A DNA stretch of 64,000 nt from Rhizobium rhizogenes (GTDB lineage: Bacteria; Pseudomonadota; Alphaproteobacteria; Rhizobiales; Rhizobiaceae): NCBI RefSeq assembly GCF_002005205.3, contig NZ_CP019701.2:310001-374000 (forward strand). Reading direction: 5' to 3'. Shown in pieces: positions 18,731-27,247 of the stretch. The notes beneath the pieces are model-generated. The model ran no database searches. It saw only the letters and a program-made list of their open reading frames with translations, and was not told the origin of the DNA. A program made the translations under genes and the position numbers. How positions within the stretch are numbered: the first letter of the stretch is position 1; the number at the start of each line of letters is the position of its first letter.

Positions 18731-19681
18731 CTACCAGCCCGGCAGCATATGCCCGGCGCGCAGGCGCGGCATCTTGGGGTAGGTCTTCACATCGCTGTCC
18801 ATTTCGTCGGCAACGCTCATCGGTGAGATGTTGTCGAGGCAGGCGGTGATGTGGTCGGTGATGGCGTTCACCAGCGAGGGCGAAAGGCCCGGTCGTTTCA
18901 TCAGGCCGATCTGTACCGGCGGCAGGGGTGGGAAGCCGTCCGCAGCGGTCAGGACCTTCATGCCGGTGCGCAGCGCCGATTCCGGCAGCACCGAGACGGC
19001 CATGCCGGCCAGTACGGCGGCGGCGACCACGGTGGAAGACCAGCTGGTGAACAGAACCTGATAATCCCGCCCGTCGGCATCGAGCGCCGAACAGGCAAGC
19101 TGGCGCCAGTGGCAGTCGCGCCGGCCGACGGCGAGCGGCACCGGCGCATCGTCCTTCAGCGGATGGTTGGCGGAAGCGACCCAGCAAAGCGGTTCGGTCC
19201 GCACCACATCGGAGGAGCGGGCACGCGGGTTGTGGGTGACGAGCGCGATATCCAGCTCGCCGCGCGCCATTTTTTCGGCAAGGCTGACCGAAGGTTCGCA
19301 GACGATGTAAAGCTCGACATTCGGATGGGTCTTGGCGAAACGCCCGATGATCTCGGGCATGTAGCGGTCGGCATAGTCATCGGGCGTGCCGATGCGCAGC
19401 ATGCCCTCCAGCCGGTTGTCATCGAAGGCGGCGATCGCCTCGTTGTTGAGGCGGATGATGCGGCGGGCGTAGTTCATCAGTTTTTCGCCCTCCGCCGTCA
19501 GGCGGTTGCCACGCCCGTCCTTGGCGAAAAGCTGTTTGCCGATCCGTTCTTCCAGCCGCCGCATCTGCATGGAAACGGCGGATTGCGTCTTGAAAACACG
19601 GTCTGCGGCCTTGGTGAAGCTGCCCGTATCAACGATGGCGATGAAAGTATGCAACTGGTCTATGTCGAGAGGTGCGGACAT
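18731..19681 (-). CDS. LysR family transcriptional regulator
   Basis: The 316-residue regulator has an N-terminal winged helix (about 8-67; FTKAADRVFKTQSAVSMQMR) and a periplasmic-binding-like effector domain (about 95-290). The recognition-helix sequence with SAVSMQMRRLEE is of the LrhA/PecT-like branch. A C-terminal extension of about 30 residues (EMDSDVKTYPKMPRLRAGHM) goes beyond the usual LysR length. It is divergent from the DUF1127 gene, with 201 bp between the start codons, so that gene and its own promoter are the most obvious targets. In Brucella the LysR regulator VtlR controls DUF1127 genes, but I cannot show that this is the same regulator. Confidence 0.93.
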   Translation of the reverse strand: MSAPLDIDQLHTFIAIVDTGSFTKAADRVFKTQSAVSMQMRRLEERIGKQLFAKDGRGNRLTAEGEKLMNYARRIIRLNNEAIAAFDDNRLEGMLRIGTPDDYADRYMPEIIGRFAKTHPNVELYIVCEPSVSLAEKMARGELDIALVTHNPRARSSDVVRTEPLCWVASANHPLKDDAPVPLAVGRRDCHWRQLACSALDADGRDYQVLFTSWSSTVVAAAVLAGMAVSVLPESALRTGMKVLTAADGFPPLPPVQIGLMKRPGLSPSLVNAITDHITACLDNISPMSVADEMDSDVKTYPKMPRLRAGHMLPGW

Positions 19682-19742
19682 GGATGGTCATCCATCAGAA
19701 TGATTGATGTCTCACATTAGAAACATTCGTTGGACTGATCAA
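19681..19742. promoter_or_regulatory. possible LysR operator region
   Basis: A short palindrome TGGATG-GT-CATCCA (19681-19694) touches the LysR start codon. A spaced inverted pair ATTGAT...ATCAAT follows up to about 19742, in an AT-rich stretch between the two divergent genes. Autoregulation and control of the DUF1127 gene are inferred from position only. Confidence 0.3.
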
Positions 19743-19882
19743 TAGTCTTGCGACATTTTGACTTCAAGCAATCAATATCAACCCCGGCCCGGCGAAACGT
19801 CTGGCCCCAACCCGAGGCAGCTTCTCGCGCGTGGTGCGCCGGGGGCGGTGCCGCATCGTGCCGTTACGAAAGGATAAGTGTC

Positions 19883-20176
19883 ATGCGCACGGCAGAACGG
19901 AGAATGGAACTGGAACTCGCAAGCTCCCGGCAGAACGATACGCTGCGTCGTGTCGCTGTCCTCTTTGCTTTCCGCGTCAAAACGTTCTTGCAGCGCATCT
20001 ACAACCGTATCGTGGCCAATGGCCTCACGGAACTTGATGACCGCCTTCTGGCCGATATCGGTCTGGCGCGCTCGGACGTGAGGGATGCACTCAATACCGG
20101 CCTGCTCGAGGATCCGACCGCTCATCTGACCCGTGCCGCACGCAACCGCGCGGTGACCCGGTTCAAGACCGTTTAA
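19883..20176 (+). CDS. DUF1127 domain protein
   Basis: The product is a 97-residue basic protein ending in a DUF1127 domain (ANGLTELDDRLLADIGLAR). This family of small alphaproteobacterial proteins has been linked in some species to RNA turnover and phosphate or stress responses. The ATG at 19883 is preceded by AAGGATAA. The frame is open for 45 codons upstream, but that part is neither conserved-looking nor preceded by a ribosome binding site. It is longer than the minimal DUF1127 proteins (about 50 residues), with an N-terminal helical extension. It faces the LysR gene and ends just before a small palindromic repeat. Confidence 0.85.
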   Translation: MRTAERRMELELASSRQNDTLRRVAVLFAFRVKTFLQRIYNRIVANGLTELDDRLLADIGLARSDVRDALNTGLLEDPTAHLTRAARNRAVTRFKTV

Positions 20177-20222
20177 AGCATTTCCAGAAAAAGCTGGCCC
20201 CGGTTTTCTGTCCGGAAATGGC
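20174..20222. repeat. palindromic repeat, family D, copy 1
   Basis: Arms CATTTCC (20179-20185) and GGAAATG (20214-20220) surround an AAAAGCTGGCCCCGGTTTTC-like core. A second copy with the same outer arms and a similar core lies at 59701-59741. It begins at the stop codon of the DUF1127 gene. Confidence 0.7.
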
Positions 20223-20328
20223 CAAGCGTTCCAGAATATGCGGGCAATTCCGGCAAACCTCCAGCTGCCGGAATTGCTCCGACCCCAAAGTTTTCCCCGC
20301 AGGGTGATTTGCCAATAGCCCTGCCTTT

Positions 20329-20366
20329 GCCCGGTGTCAGGCCCCTCGGCCGCGCCGGGCTTTTTT
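20329..20366 (+). terminator. probable intrinsic terminator after the DUF1127 gene
   Basis: GCCCGG (20329-20334) pairs with CCGGGC (20355-20360) and is followed by TTTTTT. The loop is long and itself GC-rich. It lies 150 bp past the DUF1127 stop and before the convergent gshA. Confidence 0.6.
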
Positions 20367-20404
20367 ATGGCCTTGCCCGCCTGCGCCGTTTTGCCGGTAC
20401 GGCC

Positions 20405-21778
20405 TCAGTACTGGTATTCCTCGAACACCGGCAGCACCGAACCGCCCCAGCGTCCGTTATAAAGCGCCAGCATGTCTTCGGCGAGCGTGGTCTTCTTCGC
20501 CAGCACTTCGTCCAGCGAAGACAGGAACACGGTTTCGTCCTGGCCTTCGCCATTCAGCCGGTTGCGGTTTTTGAGGCCGGTGCGGGAAATATCGAGCACC
20601 TCGCGGGCAATGCCGAGAAGCGGTTTGCCGGCGATCTCAGCGGTGAGACCCTTGGCCGGCACGGCATCGCGAAGGGCGATGACTTCATCGAAGCTCCAGC
20701 CGGCGGTCAGCGTATCGGCAGCGGTAAGCGCCTCGTCATCATAGAGAAGGCCGACCCAGAAGGCGGGCAGGGCGCAGATACGCCGCCACGGGCCGCCATC
20801 GGCGCCTCGCATTTCGAGAAAGCGCTTCAGGCGCACATCGGGGAACAGTGTGGAAAGATGGTTCGTCCAGTCGCCCATGGTCGGCTGCCAGTCGGCGATT
20901 TCACCCTTCAGCGCGCCGTTCATGAATTGCCGGAAGGTGACATGGGTGCAATCGTGATATTTGCCGTCGCGCACGATGAAATACATCGGCACGTCGAGCG
21001 CCCATTCCACATAGTCCTTGAAGCCGAAGTCCTCCTCGAAGGTGAAAGGCAGCACGCCCGAGCGACGGTTGTCCGTATCGCGCCAGATATCGCCACGCCA
21101 GGAAAGCAGGCCGTTCGGCTTGCCTTCGGTGAAGGGCGAAGAGGCGAAGAGCGCTGTCGCCAGCGATTGCAGCTTCATGGAAACGCGCATCTTGCGGCGC
21201 ATATCCGCTTCGGAGGAGAAGTCGAGATTAACCTGGATCGTACAGGTGCGGTACATCATATCGAGACCCTTGGTCCCGACCTTCGGCATGTAGCGTGTCA
21301 TGATCGCATAGCGCGACTTCGGCATGCGCGGCGTTTCGTCGTAGCTCCACAGCGGGCTGCCGCCGATGCCGAGGAAACGGATACCCATCGGTTCGGCCAC
21401 TTCGCGCAGCGTCGCCAGATGCTGATTGGATTCCTTGCAGGTCTGGTGCAGGTTTTCCAGAGGCGCGCCAGAAAGCTCGAACTGGCCGCCGGGCTCGATG
21501 GAGATGGCGCCCATGCCATGCTGTTCGCCAAGACCGATGATGTTTTCACCGTCCATGATCGGCTCCCAGCCGAGCTTTGCCTGCATGCCCGTCAAAAGCG
21601 CGGAAATGCTGGCATCGCCGTAATAGGGAACCGGGCTGTTGTCCTCCCGGAAGAAGGCGAATTTTTCGTGTTCGGTGCCGATGCGGAAATCGGCTTCAGC
21701 CTTGCAACCGCCCGCCAGATAATCTGTAAGCTCCGTAACGGAGGAGAGGGGGGTCTGGTCGGTCGTGTCGCGTGCCAT
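20405..21778 (-). CDS. gshA: glutamate--cysteine ligase, plant type
   Basis: GshA makes gamma-glutamylcysteine from glutamate and cysteine with ATP, the first and limiting step of glutathione synthesis. The 457-residue product is of the alphaproteobacterial/plant-type group. It has the ATP/substrate motif GTEHEKFAF (34-42), EPIMDGENIIGL and a LEMRGADGG segment. It differs in layout from the E. coli GshA. The ATG at 21778 gives the usual N-terminus. It lies 118 bp downstream of rsmE on the same strand, so pit, rsmE and gshA may share a transcript. No hairpin was seen between rsmE and gshA. Confidence 0.95.
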   Translation of the reverse strand: MARDTTDQTPLSSVTELTDYLAGGCKAEADFRIGTEHEKFAFFREDNSPVPYYGDASISALLTGMQAKLGWEPIMDGENIIGLGEQHGMGAISIEPGGQFELSGAPLENLHQTCKESNQHLATLREVAEPMGIRFLGIGGSPLWSYDETPRMPKSRYAIMTRYMPKVGTKGLDMMYRTCTIQVNLDFSSEADMRRKMRVSMKLQSLATALFASSPFTEGKPNGLLSWRGDIWRDTDNRRSGVLPFTFEEDFGFKDYVEWALDVPMYFIVRDGKYHDCTHVTFRQFMNGALKGEIADWQPTMGDWTNHLSTLFPDVRLKRFLEMRGADGGPWRRICALPAFWVGLLYDDEALTAADTLTAGWSFDEVIALRDAVPAKGLTAEIAGKPLLGIAREVLDISRTGLKNRNRLNGEGQDETVFLSSLDEVLAKKTTLAEDMLALYNGRWGGSVLPVFEEYQY

Positions 21779-21896
21779 GGCTTACCTTGTTATGACGTCT
21801 CTGTTGCGGCGAGGCATATGATTGGCAGATAGAGCCGGATCGTATCCGGAGGCAAATGAATTTCTTTTAAAGATGCATGAAGCGCAATGCTGCCGC

Positions 21897-22634
21897 TCAA
21901 TTCCAGTCGCCGATGGCCGCCTGAATGACGGCCAGCGCGGCGACGGCGGCCGTATCGGCTCTCAGGATGCGAGGCCCAAGCGGAATGGGGGTGACGAAGG
22001 CAAGGCTGCGCAGAAGTTCCCGCTCTTCCTCGGAAAATCCGCCTTCCGGGCCGACCAGCAGGGCGATTTTGCGCTCCGTGACGGCTTGCAGGATCGGCAG
22101 CGGATTTTGTCCCGCATCGCCCTCGTCGCAATAGATGATGCGCCGGTCATGCGGCCAGGTTTCGAGCAGCTCTTTCAGTTTCACCGGTTCGGCCACTTCT
22201 GGCAGAGACAGAATGCCGCATTGTTCGGCCGCCTCGATGGCATTGGCGCGCAGCTTTTCGGTATTGTGGATCTTGCCCTGAACATGCTGCGTCATCACCG
22301 GCTGCAACAGGCCAGCCCCCATCTCCACCGCCTTCTGCACCAGATAGTCCATCCGCCCGACCTTCAGCGGCGCGAATAGATAGTGCAGATCCGGCGCGTC
22401 CGGCTGCGGCCGTGTCTGCTCGAGGGGAATGAGCACGATCTTCTTGCGGCTTGGAAAGGAGAGTTTCGCTTTCCATTCGCCATCGCGGCCGTTGAACAGC
22501 AGGATTTCGGCACCATCGGCCATGCGCAGCACATTGGCGAGGTAGTTGAACTGTTCGCCTGTGGCCTCCTGCGCCACGCCGGCTGCGAGAGTGGCTTCAA
22601 GGAACAGTCGTTGCATCCGGAAATTTGCGCGCAT
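21897..22634 (-). CDS. rsmE: 16S rRNA (uracil1498-N3)-methyltransferase
   Basis: RsmE is a SPOUT-fold enzyme that methylates U1498 of 16S rRNA using SAM. The product is 245 residues. An N-terminal PUA-like domain (about 1-75) is followed by the trefoil-knot domain with GPEGGFS (195-201) and [11 protein letters not shown] (219-229), the SAM-binding signature. The frame is open upstream into pit, but [11 protein letters not shown] at 22634 matches the family start. A second ATG six codons in (22616) is possible. The start lies 17 bp after the pit stop codon, which suggests co-transcription. Confidence 0.95.
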   Translation of the reverse strand: MRANFRMQRLFLEATLAAGVAQEATGEQFNYLANVLRMADGAEILLFNGRDGEWKAKLSFPSRKKIVLIPLEQTRPQPDAPDLHYLFAPLKVGRMDYLVQKAVEMGAGLLQPVMTQHVQGKIHNTEKLRANAIEAAEQCGILSLPEVAEPVKLKELLETWPHDRRIIYCDEGDAGQNPLPILQAVTERKIALLVGPEGGFSEEERELLRSLAFVTPIPLGPRILRADTAAVAALAVIQAAIGDWN

Positions 22635-22651
22635 GGGATTCGGTTTCAGGT

Positions 22652-24157
22652 TCACAGAAAGAGGAAGGACATGAGCCAGTAGAGCAGCGCTGCAAGTGTA
22701 GCGCTTGCCGGAACGGTGACCAGCCAGGCGGCGATGATCGTCATGAAGTGGGACCGTCGGACGAGATAACGGCGGCGCACTTCGGAAGGATTGTCGGCGT
22801 ATCTGTTTGTCCTTCGGGTCTGGCCGGTGCCGGCACTGACGAGTTCCTGCCGCCGCCGCGACGCCTGCGTGTACCATTCGCGGAAGAAACCGACGCCGAA
22901 CACCGCGCCGATTGCCGTGTGGGTGGTGCTGACCGGCAGGCCGAAGCGCGAGGCCACGAGAACGGTGAGCGCGGTCGCCACGGAAACGCAGAAGGCGCGC
23001 ATCGGATTGAGCTTGGTGATCTGCTCGCCGACAAGGCGGATAAGGCGTGGGCCATAGAGGAGAATACCGCAGGAAAGCCCGAAAGCGCCGACCAGCATAA
23101 CCCATAGCGGTGCGCGTGCCGAAGTTCCCACCGCCTCGTCATGCAGGGCCCGCACGATCGCCACCACGGGGCCGATGGCGTTTGAGACGTCATTTGCCCC
23201 GTGAGCGAAGGACATCAATCCGGCGGCAAGGACGAGCGGCCACTGGAACAGGATGCGAAGCGACTGGTTACGGTTCTCCAGACCTTCGGATTGTTTGCGA
23301 ATGATCGGCACGCAGAGCCGCCAGGCGACGAGGCCGGTCACGAGCCCGATGATACTGGCATGGCCAAGCGACACATGCATGAGCTGCCGCAGTCCGACCC
23401 AGATGAGATAGGCGGCGAAAACCCCCGCCATCAGGCCGATGAGAACAGGCACCCACAGACGCGCGGATTCGATCTTGTCCTCGCGATAGATGATGCATTC
23501 CTTGATGAAGGCCAGAATGACGATGGCGATGGCGGCACTGATGAAGGGCGCAAGCACCCATGCAAAGGCGATGCTGCCAAGCGACAGCCAGTCGATCGCG
23601 CCGATGCCATAGGCCGCAAGGCCCGCGCCCGCAACGCCGCCGACCACCGTATGGGTGGTGGAGATCGGCGCTCTCGTCCATGTCGAGATATTGACGAGAA
23701 GGCCGGCGGCCAGAAGCGCTGATAACATTGCCCAGGAAAATGCAGTCCTGTCGGGAATGGTCTCGATATTGATGATGCCGCTGGAAATGGTCTCCACGAC
23801 GTTGCCGCCGGTAATCAGCGCCCCTGCGATTTCGCAGATCGCGGCGATGATGAGCGCGGCGGCGAGCGGCATGGCCTTGGCGCCGACCGCCGGGCCGACA
23901 TTGTTCGTCACGTCGTTCGCGCCGATATTGATCGCCATATAGGCGCCAATGGCGACAGCGGCGATGATGATGACCGAGCCTGCGGTGCCGGTGACGAAGA
24001 CACCGGCGAATATCGCCGCCAGGACAACGAACATGAATCCCGCGCCAAGGCCGGCAAGCTGCTGCGTGACGTGCAGCGTCGCCTCCTCGACACGGGTGAT
24101 CTTGTCGAGGTCCTTGTCGAGTGTCGGCTTCATGTTCGATGGCGGTTTTATTGCCAT
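22652..24157 (-). CDS. pit: PiT family inorganic phosphate transporter
   Basis: This is a 501-residue inner-membrane permease of the low-affinity PiT family, which takes up metal-phosphate with protons. The protein has about ten to twelve helices in two homologous halves. The duplicated PiT signatures are present: GANDVTN (79-85) with [10 protein letters not shown] (165-174), and GANDVSN (320-326) with [10 protein letters not shown] later. Residues 1-30 are a charged cytoplasmic tail. The start at 24157 or the ATG at 24133 are both plausible. It is followed closely by rsmE. In Sinorhizobium the pit gene is phosphate-regulated, and an inverted repeat upstream (24227-24270) could be a control site. 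Confidence 0.95.
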   Translation of the reverse strand: MAIKPPSNMKPTLDKDLDKITRVEEATLHVTQQLAGLGAGFMFVVLAAIFAGVFVTGTAGSVIIIAAVAIGAYMAINIGANDVTNNVGPAVGAKAMPLAAALIIAAICEIAGALITGGNVVETISSGIINIETIPDRTAFSWAMLSALLAAGLLVNISTWTRAPISTTHTVVGGVAGAGLAAYGIGAIDWLSLGSIAFAWVLAPFISAAIAIVILAFIKECIIYREDKIESARLWVPVLIGLMAGVFAAYLIWVGLRQLMHVSLGHASIIGLVTGLVAWRLCVPIIRKQSEGLENRNQSLRILFQWPLVLAAGLMSFAHGANDVSNAIGPVVAIVRALHDEAVGTSARAPLWVMLVGAFGLSCGILLYGPRLIRLVGEQITKLNPMRAFCVSVATALTVLVASRFGLPVSTTHTAIGAVFGVGFFREWYTQASRRRQELVSAGTGQTRRTNRYADNPSEVRRRYLVRRSHFMTIIAAWLVTVPASATLAALLYWLMSFLFL

Positions 24158-24226
24158 TCAGACCTCGTTTGCCAGCATTCCCTTTCGTCCGGCAGTGTCG
24201 CAGGTTGAAGGCAATTTAAAGAAAGA

Positions 24227-24270
24227 CTGTTACATCTCGCACATCTTTCCAAAAGGAAAGACGGTAACAG
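24227..24270. promoter_or_regulatory. nested inverted repeat upstream of pit
   Basis: CTGTTAC (24227-24233) and GTAACAG (24264-24270) enclose CTTTCC-AAAA-GGAAAG (24245-24260). It lies between the Nudix gene and pit on the minus strand. It may be an operator or a weak terminator of the Nudix transcript. It does not match the direct-repeat PhoB box well. Confidence 0.35.
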
Positions 24271-24318
24271 CCGTGTTGGAAAAACAAACTGCACATTGCC
24301 ACTGTTCGGGCGGACGCG

Positions 24319-24876
24319 CTATTTCGAATGCGCCATCCGCTTGTCGAAAGCGAGCATCAGCGCCTTCAGCTCCGGTTCGTTGACCCGCCTGTTCGCTTCC
24401 TGGGGGCTGACCCATTCCAGCCGTCTGGAGTCCTTTTCGGGAAAGCTGTCCTGCATTTCCGAGACTTCGAGCAGATGCACCTGAACCCTGCACGGCACGT
24501 TGATGCCGCTGTTCAGCTTTTTTTCGTATTCGTAAAAGCCGAAGGGAGCCTTCTCCACCGTGCCTTTGACACCGGCTTCCTCATAGGCTTCCTGTTCGGC
24601 CACCGCATGGGCCTTCTTGCCGCCCATCGGCCAGCCTTTGGGAATGACCCATCGTCCCGTGTCCCTGCTGGTCAGCAACAGGACTTCCGGCGCCGGATTT
24701 TTTTTGGACAACCGATAGCACAGCGCCGCATATTGCTGTCGCGGCGGTCTGCGCAACATCAAGCCAACGTCTGTCGCCAATCGATTCAAAATCTTCAATC
24801 CGGATAGATCCTTCTTTGCCGGGTAGTGATAATTGCTAATATAGATACGCCGCAAGTTCCGCCAATCCCCCTTCAT
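24319..24876 (-). CDS. Nudix hydrolase, DIPP-like
   Basis: This 185-residue cytoplasmic Nudix-fold hydrolase cleaves some nucleoside-diphosphate-X type substrate. The Nudix region (81-103) reads PKGWPMGGKKAHAVAEQEA followed by YEEAGV. It keeps the GWP lead, the EEAG core and the last two metal-binding glutamates, while the first E and the R of the classical box are K and Q. This pattern is usual in the rhizobial/DIPP-like branch, and the preceding LLLTSRDTGRWVIP strand is typical. The ATG at 24876 was chosen because the sequence resembles relatives from about residue 28 on. An upstream start at 24975 or a shorter form at 24759 cannot be excluded. The substrate is unknown. Confidence 0.88.
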   Translation of the reverse strand: MKGDWRNLRRIYISNYHYPAKKDLSGLKILNRLATDVGLMLRRPPRQQYAALCYRLSKKNPAPEVLLLTSRDTGRWVIPKGWPMGGKKAHAVAEQEAYEEAGVKGTVEKAPFGFYEYEKKLNSGINVPCRVQVHLLEVSEMQDSFPEKDSRRLEWVSPQEANRRVNEPELKALMLAFDKRMAHSK

Positions 24877-25054
24877 CCATAACCCACTACTGTCTTCACG
24901 CTGATGAAGCCTGCGGGCAAAGATGGACGGGGTGGATTGGCGAAAAAACTCGCGACCGGGTGTTTCCCATGCCAAACGGCTGATTACGGAATGCCGTTCT
25001 GTCCGCTTTCACGTCATTTGCAACGCAAGCCGCCCCGGACATGGCTGGAATAGG

Positions 25055-25801
25055 CTAGAGGGGGCGCAATCCCCAATGGCGGAGACCTTCGACCACGCCA
25101 TCCGCTTCCGTTGCGTCCGAGAGGAAAAGCCGGCTATTGCCGTCTGCCAGGGACACCAGTTCCCGCAGGGCATTGCCAACGATCACGCCGCGAACGCCGC
25201 TTAATTCGAACATCGCCCGATCATTGCCAGTATCGCCCGCGACGACCGATTCGTCGAGGCCGATACGCAGTTGTCCACATAACCATGCGAGCGCCGCGCC
25301 CTTGTCGGCGGCCTTCGGCAATATGTCGAGGTCGCGGCCGCTGGAATAGACGATGCGGGCATCGATATCTGCTGCCCGCAGAGCGTTTTCAATGTCGGCA
25401 AGCGCCTTTTCATCGGCGTCATGCAGAAACCAGCTGGATTTGAGGCCATGCTGGTAGCGCTCCTCCTGCATCGTCACGCCCGGCCGGCCGGTCATGACAT
25501 CGGCAATCCTCAGCGGGTTGAAACCGGTGCCGAGCGAGTGGCTGTAGGCACCTTCCAGTTCGCTGTGCTCTTTCGCATGCAGCATGGTTCCGACGCCGCC
25601 GATGATATAGTCGGGCCGCGGCAACGGCACCTCTTCGAGCAGCGCAAGCTGGTCATCGACCAGCCTGCCACTGTTGAAGACGAGAAGCGGGCGACGCTCT
25701 TCCGGCAAGGCGTGCCAGAAATCGCGAAACCGGCGCGTCGCGTCATTATCGCCGACGACGGTTCCGTCGAGATCGGTGGAAAAGAGGCGAAGCGGCCTCA
25801 A
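25055..25801 (-). CDS. mfppB: mannosylfructose-phosphate phosphatase
   Basis: This HAD-superfamily phosphatase of the sucrose-6-phosphate phosphatase type has 248 residues. It would release mannosylfructose from mannosylfructose-6-phosphate. HAD motif I is STDLDGTVV (nucleophile Asp10, acid Asp12), motif II is VFNSGR, and motif IV is AGDTGND. The C-terminal extension of plant SPPs is absent. Its ATG overlaps the stop of the upstream glycosyltransferase gene by 4 bp (ATGA), indicating translational coupling. The pair matches, in order and type, the two mannosylfructose genes described in A. tumefaciens C58 (published work recalled, not checked). Sequence alone cannot separate it from a sucrose-phosphate phosphatase. 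Confidence 0.88.
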   Translation of the reverse strand: MRPLRLFSTDLDGTVVGDNDATRRFRDFWHALPEERRPLLVFNSGRLVDDQLALLEEVPLPRPDYIIGGVGTMLHAKEHSELEGAYSHSLGTGFNPLRIADVMTGRPGVTMQEERYQHGLKSSWFLHDADEKALADIENALRAADIDARIVYSSGRDLDILPKAADKGAALAWLCGQLRIGLDESVVAGDTGNDRAMFELSGVRGVIVGNALRELVSLADGNSRLFLSDATEADGVVEGLRHWGLRPL

Positions 25802-27162
25802 TCGCCGTCATTCCACGGTTCGGCCCAGTCCGATTCTTCCAGAACCGGCATCATGGTCCTGCCTTCCACAAGGGCGAGAAGCTGCTGCGCAATGCCCGTC
25901 CAGGTGAACAGGCTGCGCGCCTTGTGTGCGCCCATGCGGGAAAGCCGTCCGTAAAGCCGCTCGTGCTTGAAAGGCTTCATCATGGTGATGCCGAGGTCTT
26001 CCTTGTCGAAAGGATCGGCAAACAGCGCGTGGCGGCCATAGCTCACGGCCCGGAACAGTCCGCCATGGATGGTAACAACGGTCGGCGTGCCGCTCGCCAT
26101 CGCCTCGATCGCGGTCATGCCGAAGGGCTCGTAACGGCTCGAAAGCACGAAGAGATCGGCGGCGCGATACATGTCCGGCAGGTCCTCGTCCGCGACGTAA
26201 CCCGAAAATGCCACCTTGTCTTCCAGACCGAGTGCCTGCACCCGCTCCTTCAACTGGTTGAGGATGGTGGTTTCCTGCTCGTCCATGTTCTCGCCGCCGA
26301 CGGCCAGATGCAGTCGCGCTTCCGGTTCGCGCTCCGCCAGAACGGAAAAGCCGTCGATCAGCAGGTCGTACCCCTTGTTGGTGGCAAGCCGCCCAAGCGC
26401 CAGCACCACCTTGCCCTCAAAGCCGAAACGCTGCCGGATCATCTGCCGTGTCGCATCAGAGACCGGGAAGAAACGGTTGTCGTCGTAACCCGGCGGGATC
26501 ATGTGGATGTGCTTGCGCTTGAGGCCGTAATCCTCGATCAGCACGTCCAGCTGCACCGGCGTTGTGGCGATCACCATGTCGCAGCTGCGATAGATGATCA
26601 GCTCGTGCTGGATGCGTTCCCTGAAGTTGAATTCCAGTTCGAACGTATCGGCCTTTTCCGGGTAATCGGTCTCCATCTGGCGCTTTTTCCAGATGCCGAG
26701 CGAATGCGGCGTGTGCAGATGCGGGATTTTCAGCGCTTCGGACAGCCGCTGCCCGGCCACGCCAGCATCCCAGTAATGGCTGTTGATGAAAGAATAATTC
26801 AGATCGTTTTTCTTGATGAAACGCAGCGCATTTTCGCACCATTCCATCAGGTGCCGGTGCAGATATTCCTTTGGAATGAAATCGCGCCCGCCGCAGGGAA
26901 TGCGCACCACGCGGACGCGCTCGTCAACCTCGTCGAATTCCGGCTGGTCTTCGAAGCGGCGGGTGTAAAGATCGACAGTATAACCGAGCTGGCCGAGTTT
27001 GCGTGCAAGCTCAAGAACATAAACCACCTGTCCCCCGGTGTCCGCCGCGCCAAGTGGCGGGTGCGCGGCGACATAGCCATGCGTCGATATGAGAGCTATC
27101 CGCGGATAGCGTTCAGTTTCGCTCGTGGTCGTCATGGGTCCCATCTTGGTAAATTTTTCCAA
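25798..27162 (-). CDS. mfpsA: mannosylfructose-phosphate synthase (GT4 glycosyltransferase)
   Basis: This 454-residue GT-B fold, family-4 glycosyltransferase is related to sucrose-phosphate synthases. In Agrobacterium it transfers mannose from GDP-mannose to fructose-6-phosphate, producing a compatible solute made under salt stress (established for the family member Atu0661 as I recall). The N-terminal domain has DTGGQVVYVLELARKLG (41-57) and HYWDAG. The C-terminal domain has LGRLATNKGYDLLI and the EPFGMTAIE motif with both conserved glutamates (345, 353). The start is TTG at 27162; ATGs at 27144 and 27135 are alternatives. It is preceded 85 bp upstream by a GntR gene in the same direction and overlaps the phosphatase gene. 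Confidence 0.9.
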   Translation of the reverse strand: MEKFTKMGPMTTTSETERYPRIALISTHGYVAAHPPLGAADTGGQVVYVLELARKLGQLGYTVDLYTRRFEDQPEFDEVDERVRVVRIPCGGRDFIPKEYLHRHLMEWCENALRFIKKNDLNYSFINSHYWDAGVAGQRLSEALKIPHLHTPHSLGIWKKRQMETDYPEKADTFELEFNFRERIQHELIIYRSCDMVIATTPVQLDVLIEDYGLKRKHIHMIPPGYDDNRFFPVSDATRQMIRQRFGFEGKVVLALGRLATNKGYDLLIDGFSVLAEREPEARLHLAVGGENMDEQETTILNQLKERVQALGLEDKVAFSGYVADEDLPDMYRAADLFVLSSRYEPFGMTAIEAMASGTPTVVTIHGGLFRAVSYGRHALFADPFDKEDLGITMMKPFKHERLYGRLSRMGAHKARSLFTWTGIAQQLLALVEGRTMMPVLEESDWAEPWNDGD

Positions 27163-27247
27163 TTAACCCGATAAAAAGACCAAAGGGCACAAAAGGTTCC
27201 ATCAAAACCTGAATAAAAGAGCTGTCGTATTTCGCCGGATGGCGTTT

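Noticed and set aside
20309..21832. A 507-codon frame antisense to gshA
   Set aside because: Fully explained by gshA on the other strand.
22635..23105. N-terminal extension of rsmE into pit
   Set aside because: Overlaps the end of pit in another frame; the RsmE N-terminus begins at 22634.
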